Of a DNA stretch of 6,258 bases, positions 4,860 through 6,258 are shown piece after piece. Location of the stretch: the NCBI GenBank assembly GCA_007571185.1, contig RKRX01000192.1, forward strand, positions 1 through 6,258, written 5' to 3'. The notes beneath the pieces are model-generated. The model was not told the DNA's origin and did not search any database. It saw only the letters and a program-made list of their open reading frames with translations. Source of the stretch: Oceanicaulis sp. GTDB lineage: Bacteria; Pseudomonadota; Alphaproteobacteria; Caulobacterales; Maricaulaceae. A program made the position numbers and the translations under genes. Numbering within the stretch: the stretch's first letter is position 1; every line of letters starts with the position of its first letter.

Positions 4860-6258
4860 ATGCCTTTGAACTTGTTTGCACCGGAAACGACTGAACTCAA
4901 ACCTCGTATCCTAGTGTGCGGTGTCGGCGGCGCCGGCGGCAACGCGGTCAATAACATGATCGACGCCCAGCTTGAGGGCGTAGATTTTCTGGTCGCCAAC
5001 ACGGATGCACAGGCTCTTCAACGCGCGGGCACTGATCGCCGCATTCAGATGGGTGCGGTGATGACCAAGGGGTTGGGCGCCGGAGCGCGTCCAGACGTGG
5101 GCGCACAAGCGGCGGAAGACTCCTTGACCGAGATCACTGAGCATTTCCAGGGCGCCCATATGGTCTTCATCACCGCTGGCATGGGTGGCGGCACCGGCAC
5201 CGGCGGTGCTCCGGTTATTGCCCGGGCCGCCCGCGAACAGGGCATATTGACCGTGGGCGTGGTCACAAAACCATTCCATTTTGAGGGCGCTCGCCGAATG
5301 AAGTTGGCTGAAGCCGGGATCAAGCGTTTGCAGGAGCATGTGGATACGCTTATCATTGTCCCGAACCAGAACTTGTTTCGTATCGCTACCGAGAAGACTA
5401 CTTTCGCGGAAGCTTTCAGCATGGCGGATCAGGTGTTGCACTCGGGTGTGCGCGGTATCACCGATCTGATGGTCATGCCCGGATTGATCAATCTCGACTT
5501 CGCCGATGTATGCACCGTGATGAACGAGATGGGTAAGGCGATGATGGGCACAGGGGAAGCGTCCGGTGAGAAGCGCGCCGTGGAGGCTGCACAGAACGCC
5601 ATCAACAATCCACTGCTCGATGATGTGTCCATGAAGGGCGCCAAGGGCGTGCTGATCAACATCACCGGCGGTATGGATATGACCCTGTATGAGGTCGATG
5701 AAGCCGCTAATGAAATCCGCAAAGAGGTCGATCCCGAGGCCAATATCATCGTGGGCTCAGCTTTTGACCCGGAGCTGAACGGTTTGATCCGCGTCTCGGT
5801 CGTGGCCACCGGAGTTGACGCGGAGGTCGCCGAGGTTCAAAATTCGCTCCACCGTTTGGCCGTCAAACAGGCTGGGGGGGAGCACGAGGCACATCCACAG
5901 TGTCAGGTCGAACCGCTGGTCCGTCGAACCGCTGACGCTGCGGGCGTCGATGAGACCTCTTCCATGCCGATCGCCAGCACCGTTCCGTCGTCAGCGCCCA
6001 CCGTCAGCGCACCTGCTGAGGTGACAGCTCTGGACGCTTTCACCGGCGGTCAGACAGTTCACCCGACAGCCAAGCCCGTTATAGCAAAAGGTCGTGAGCA
6101 CCTGGCTCGCGAAATGAGCGCCCCGAACACGGGGGCATCAATCGCCTCCGACCCGCAAGCTGAAACCGCAGCACCCAAACCCGCCCCTGCGCGCGCGCCG
6201 CGGCGCGGCCTGTCACTTTTCAGTCGCCGCAAGCCGCCTCAATCTGTCGTGCCCGGAG
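4860..6258 (+). CDS. ftsZ: Cell division protein FtsZ (3' end beyond window)
   Basis: This frame is open from ATG 4860 to the right edge (466 complete codons). FtsZ is the cytoplasmic tubulin-like GTPase that polymerises into the Z-ring and recruits the divisome. Seen: [23 protein letters not shown] at the start of the GTPase domain (12-34), the tubulin signature GGGTGTG at 109-115, [12 protein letters not shown] (136-147), NQNLF (169-173), the T7 loop [11 protein letters not shown] (211-221) with catalytic D213 and D216, then [21 protein letters not shown] and the C-terminal subdomain ending near VVATG (315-319). Residues from about 322 form a disordered Pro/Ala/Thr-rich linker, followed by [14 protein letters not shown], a patch that in alphaproteobacteria lies near the end, so probably only the short tail that binds FtsA and other partners is missing. 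Residue 218 is Cys where Arg or Lys is usual. ftsA is not directly upstream. The protein is otherwise close to canonical; it could be the sole ftsZ or a second copy. Confidence 0.97.
   Translation, partial: MPLNLFAPETTELKPRILVCGVGGAGGNAVNNMIDAQLEGVDFLVANTDAQALQRAGTDRRIQMGAVMTKGLGAGARPDVGAQAAEDSLTEITEHFQGAHMVFITAGMGGGTGTGGAPVIARAAREQGILTVGVVTKPFHFEGARRMKLAEAGIKRLQEHVDTLIIVPNQNLFRIATEKTTFAEAFSMADQVLHSGVRGITDLMVMPGLINLDFADVCTVMNEMGKAMMGTGEASGEKRAVEAAQNAINNPLLDDVSMKGAKGVLINITGGMDMTLYEVDEAANEIRKEVDPEANIIVGSAFDPELNGLIRVSVVATGVDAEVAEVQNSLHRLAVKQAGGEHEAHPQCQVEPLVRRTADAAGVDETSSMPIASTVPSSAPTVSAPAEVTALDAFTGGQTVHPTAKPVIAKGREHLAREMSAPNTGASIASDPQAETAAPKPAPARAPRRGLSLFSRRKPPQSVVPG

Noticed and set aside
4826..4894. 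Tiny upstream reading frames in the ftsZ leader: a three-codon one at 4826-4837 with GGAG before it, and a 15-codon one from 4847
   Set aside because: The frames are too short to judge and the second lacks its own ribosome-binding site; without conservation data a translational-control role would be a guess.
4911..5809. Minus-strand reading frames at 4911-5441 and 5429-5809
   Set aside because: Antisense to the highly conserved GTPase domain of ftsZ, with no recognisable motifs and no ribosome-binding site noted.
1..6258. CRISPR array, tRNA or rRNA gene, insertion sequence, or complete novel defence system
   Set aside because: No regularly spaced repeats, cloverleaf arms, transposase or effector domains were seen; the only defence-related sequence is the hsdS tail.

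Overview
This window looks like chromosomal DNA from an alphaproteobacterium. The FtsZ protein has the alphaproteobacterial N-terminus, a long proline/alanine-rich linker and a late RGLSLF-type patch. The region in front of ftsZ carries a CtrA-like TTAA-N7-TTAA element and a tight group of GANTC sites, the CcrM methylation target. Together these point to a lineage with Caulobacter-type cell-cycle control (Caulobacterales, Maricaulales or Hyphomonadales, Rhizobiales and relatives). I cannot place it to genus.

Layout. (1) Positions 1-207, plus strand: the 3' end of a type I restriction-modification specificity subunit (hsdS), cut by the window edge. (2) Positions 208-562: a gene-poor junction with a hairpin on the hsdS stop codon, a possible minus-strand gene remnant, a consensus TATAAT box and a possible 45-residue membrane peptide. 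(3) Positions 563-3587: four minus-strand housekeeping genes, transcribed in the order ubiA (ubiquinone prenyltransferase), msrB (methionine-R-sulfoxide reductase with a twin-arginine signal), a MarR-family regulator and nadK (NAD kinase). Gaps of about 87-127 bp make a single tight operon uncertain. (4) Positions 3588-3767: the divergent ubiA/dgcA intergenic region. (5) Positions 3768-4754, plus strand: an enolase-superfamily epimerase of the L-Ala-D/L-Glu epimerase/DgcA group, with a TTG start. (6) Positions 4755-4859: a 105-bp regulatory region. (7) Position 4860 to the end: ftsZ, open through the right edge and probably lacking only its C-terminal tail.

How the genes relate. dgcA (D-Glu or murein-dipeptide metabolism) and ftsZ (division ring) share a cell-envelope theme and a strand, but the 105-bp control region suggests ftsZ has its own promoter. 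nadK and msrB both touch redox balance, through NADP supply and protein repair, and ubiA supplies the respiratory quinone; this is loose thematic grouping, not proof of co-regulation. The most interesting signals are the CtrA/GANTC architecture upstream of ftsZ, the absence of ftsA from its usual place before ftsZ, and a cysteine replacing the usual basic residue in the FtsZ T7 loop. I found no CRISPR array, tRNA, rRNA, transposase or complete novel defence system; the only defence-related sequence is the hsdS tail.
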